Below are positions 32,220 through 33,718 of a DNA stretch of 33,718 nt, piece by piece. A program made the translations under genes and the position numbers. Under the pieces are notes generated by a model. It saw only the letters and a list, made by a program, of their open reading frames with translations, searched no databases and was not told the DNA's origin. Position 1 is the first letter of the stretch, and each line of letters opens with the position of its first letter. The stretch spans positions 1-33,718 of the forward strand of contig FMBT01000153.1 of NCBI GenBank assembly GCA_900095095.1, written 5' to 3'. The stretch is from Fragilariopsis cylindrus CCMP1102 (lineage: Eukaryota; Bacillariophyta; Bacillariophyceae; Bacillariales; Bacillariaceae).

Positions 32220-33706
32220 CTAATTATTATTCTCACTTTGTGCTGCTTTAACAAGCGGAGGAATACCATAATCAGTTACACCAAACATGACGACCCTGTA
32301 CATAGTGTTTAGAAAAATAGTAATATTGATGCATCAACGCAGCAATAGAAGCGATCGATTATGATAGAAGAGAAAATAGCATTAGTATATTGCATATCAA
32401 CCCACACAAGCGAAATCAATGAACATTGAATGAAGCAGAGAGAGAGAGAGAGAGAGAGCGAACGAAAACACGACAGAAGATTTTGCATGGCAGTAAATGT
32501 TGGTACTTACGTTCCCGAATCTGACACGGTAGCAACCTTGAGTGGAATTCCATTACATTGTTCTCGTATCAACGCTTTGAGGTCAGAAAAACGCACGGTC
32601 GGAACATTATAGTAGGTTGCAGCAACATAAAAATTAGGTTTTCCCGGATGTGTTTTTCCAAAGTTGGAATTGGGATTGTATGCATCCCAACATAGACGTA
32701 TCTTATCATCATCATGTTTGTGGCTGTTACTGTCATCGTCCTTGTTATCCTCTCCATTATTGTTACCATCAGGAAAAGGAATCGACGGAGGTTCCGCATT
32801 TTGAATGGAGTCTCGGACCTGATGACGGAGACGGAGTGATTGTTTCCGATTAGTTTTATGGGGCAACGAGTCAGAATTCTGTTCGGTATTACAATCTTTT
32901 TCTCCCTCCTCCTCTTTAAGTTGCTGATGCTGTTGCTGTTGTTGTTGTTGTTGTTGTTCCTGCTGCTGCTGCTGCTGATCTTTTTGATATTCTTGTTGTC
33001 TTATTCGTTTATCTTCTTGGTGTTTTTGTTGTCGACATAGAATACCGTACCGATTAGGATCATGTCTCAATACTCTAAAATCTTGTTGTCGTAAATGCGA
33101 ATATACTCGGTAAACGGCGAGACTAATTCCCATTATGGGAAGCAATTGATATAGTTGAGATGTATCAAGAGATGTCACGATGTCATTTATGATATCTTTA
33201 TTCTGGCCAACATCGTCTATTTCTTCTTCTCTCGTCGCGGAGGTCGACATCAAGACTCGCGCCAATCCTCGTTCGTGTAGAAACAAAACTTCTTCCATGA
33301 ATAAATATTCTGCAGAAGTATCACTTTCTTTTCCATTTGAAGACGTAACAACTGTCACACCGAATCCACCGGATGCCAAAGCCTTTCCTTTCGATCGAAT
33401 CACACGAAACATTCGACACCTACGTCGTTTTGTCGTCGTCGTTGTTGACACAGTAGACGAGCGACGCAATGGCTCCTCCAATATGCATACGATAGGTCGG
33501 TCATGGAACACCGATAGCTCATCCTCCTTATTATTGATGGTATCTTTGTTTGTCGCTAATTTCTTGCCATCATCTATATTGATATTTGCGTTAGTATTAG
33601 TGCTTCGCGAGTCTAACATTCTTTCATTGGCATCATATTCGGTGATAAATTTCGAAGGATCTTCCGAAGTAGGTTTTCCTTCGTTGTTGTTTATTTCTGA
33701 GCTCAT
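32220..33706 (-). CDS. SEN54: tRNA-splicing endonuclease subunit SEN54
   Basis: SEN54 is a structural subunit of the tRNA intron endonuclease. Exon 1 (33706-32511) starts MSSEINNN; the frame stays open to the window edge, so a further upstream start is possible. After a low-complexity N-terminus, the SEN54 domain reads FRVIRSKGKALASGGFGV, SAEYLFMEEVLFLHERG, then LYQLLPIMGISLAVYRVYSHL and QDFRVLRHDPNRYGI. A Gln-rich tract encoded by CAA/CAG repeats follows, then the C-terminal motif CWDAYNPNSNFGKTHPGKPNF and VRFSDLKALI. The phase-2 intron 32296-32510 (GTAAGT to CAG) contains an (AG)n microsatellite. Exon 2 (32295-32220) adds VVMFGVTDYGIPPLVKAAQ and TAG. Total 423 residues. The catalytic residues reside in other subunits. 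Confidence 0.85.
32437..32458. repeat. (AG)11 microsatellite in the SEN54 intron
   Basis: A pure AG dinucleotide run on the plus strand, that is, a CT tract in the transcript, near the 5' end of the intron. Confidence 0.85.
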
Positions 33707-33718
33707 AATAAATACCTC

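Overview
This looks like nuclear DNA of a photosynthetic stramenopile, most likely a diatom. It is AT-rich, with short GT-AG introns (57 to 225 bp), no operons, abundant microsatellites, and Gln/Asn/Asp-rich low-complexity protein segments. Four predicted proteins carry an N-terminal hydrophobic segment followed by an ASAFAP-like Phe motif, the usual signature of import into a secondary red plastid. TAB2, NOP58 and SEN54 homologues show that it is eukaryotic and photosynthetic.

Layout, left to right. A 617-bp foldback hAT-type MITE with an 8-bp target duplication lies at 62-678. A small plastid membrane protein (2152-2877, +) is followed by a DinF-like MATE transporter (3450-5404, +, one frameshift) and a prenyl diphosphate synthase of the FPPS type (5599-6856, -, two frameshifts). 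Next come a heavily disrupted SASA-type carbohydrate acetylesterase (7435-9083, +) and a SET-domain protein with a plastid-type leader (9384-10508, -). Three large same-strand genes (10780-22444) then form a tandem array, and each encodes two GH20-like (beta-N-acetylhexosaminidase-like) halves. After these come DGAT2 (22809-24220, -), an unusual kinase with two cyclic-nucleotide-binding domains and EF-hand-like segments downstream (24724-27339, +), TAB2 (27831-29246, -), NOP58 (30070-31800, +) and SEN54 (32220-33706, -).

The most notable content is the GH20 cluster. All six half-domains share a CxxxxC insert and a Cys after the catalytic motif, but the catalytic Asp-Glu pair is kept to different degrees: full GGDE, variant SDE or YDE, Glu changed to Gln, or lost. 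With the neighbouring SASA esterase, the stretch from 7.4 to 22.4 kb could concern acetylated, N-acetylhexosamine-containing glycans; that link is inference.

Caution: at least a dozen single-base frame changes interrupt otherwise well-conserved genes (MATE, prenyl synthase, SASA, GH20-2, GH20-3, kinase). Most are missing bases in short homopolymers, which fits consensus errors better than independent gene death. Other genes of 1 to 3 kb are intact. Frame-broken genes are annotated here by their full span.
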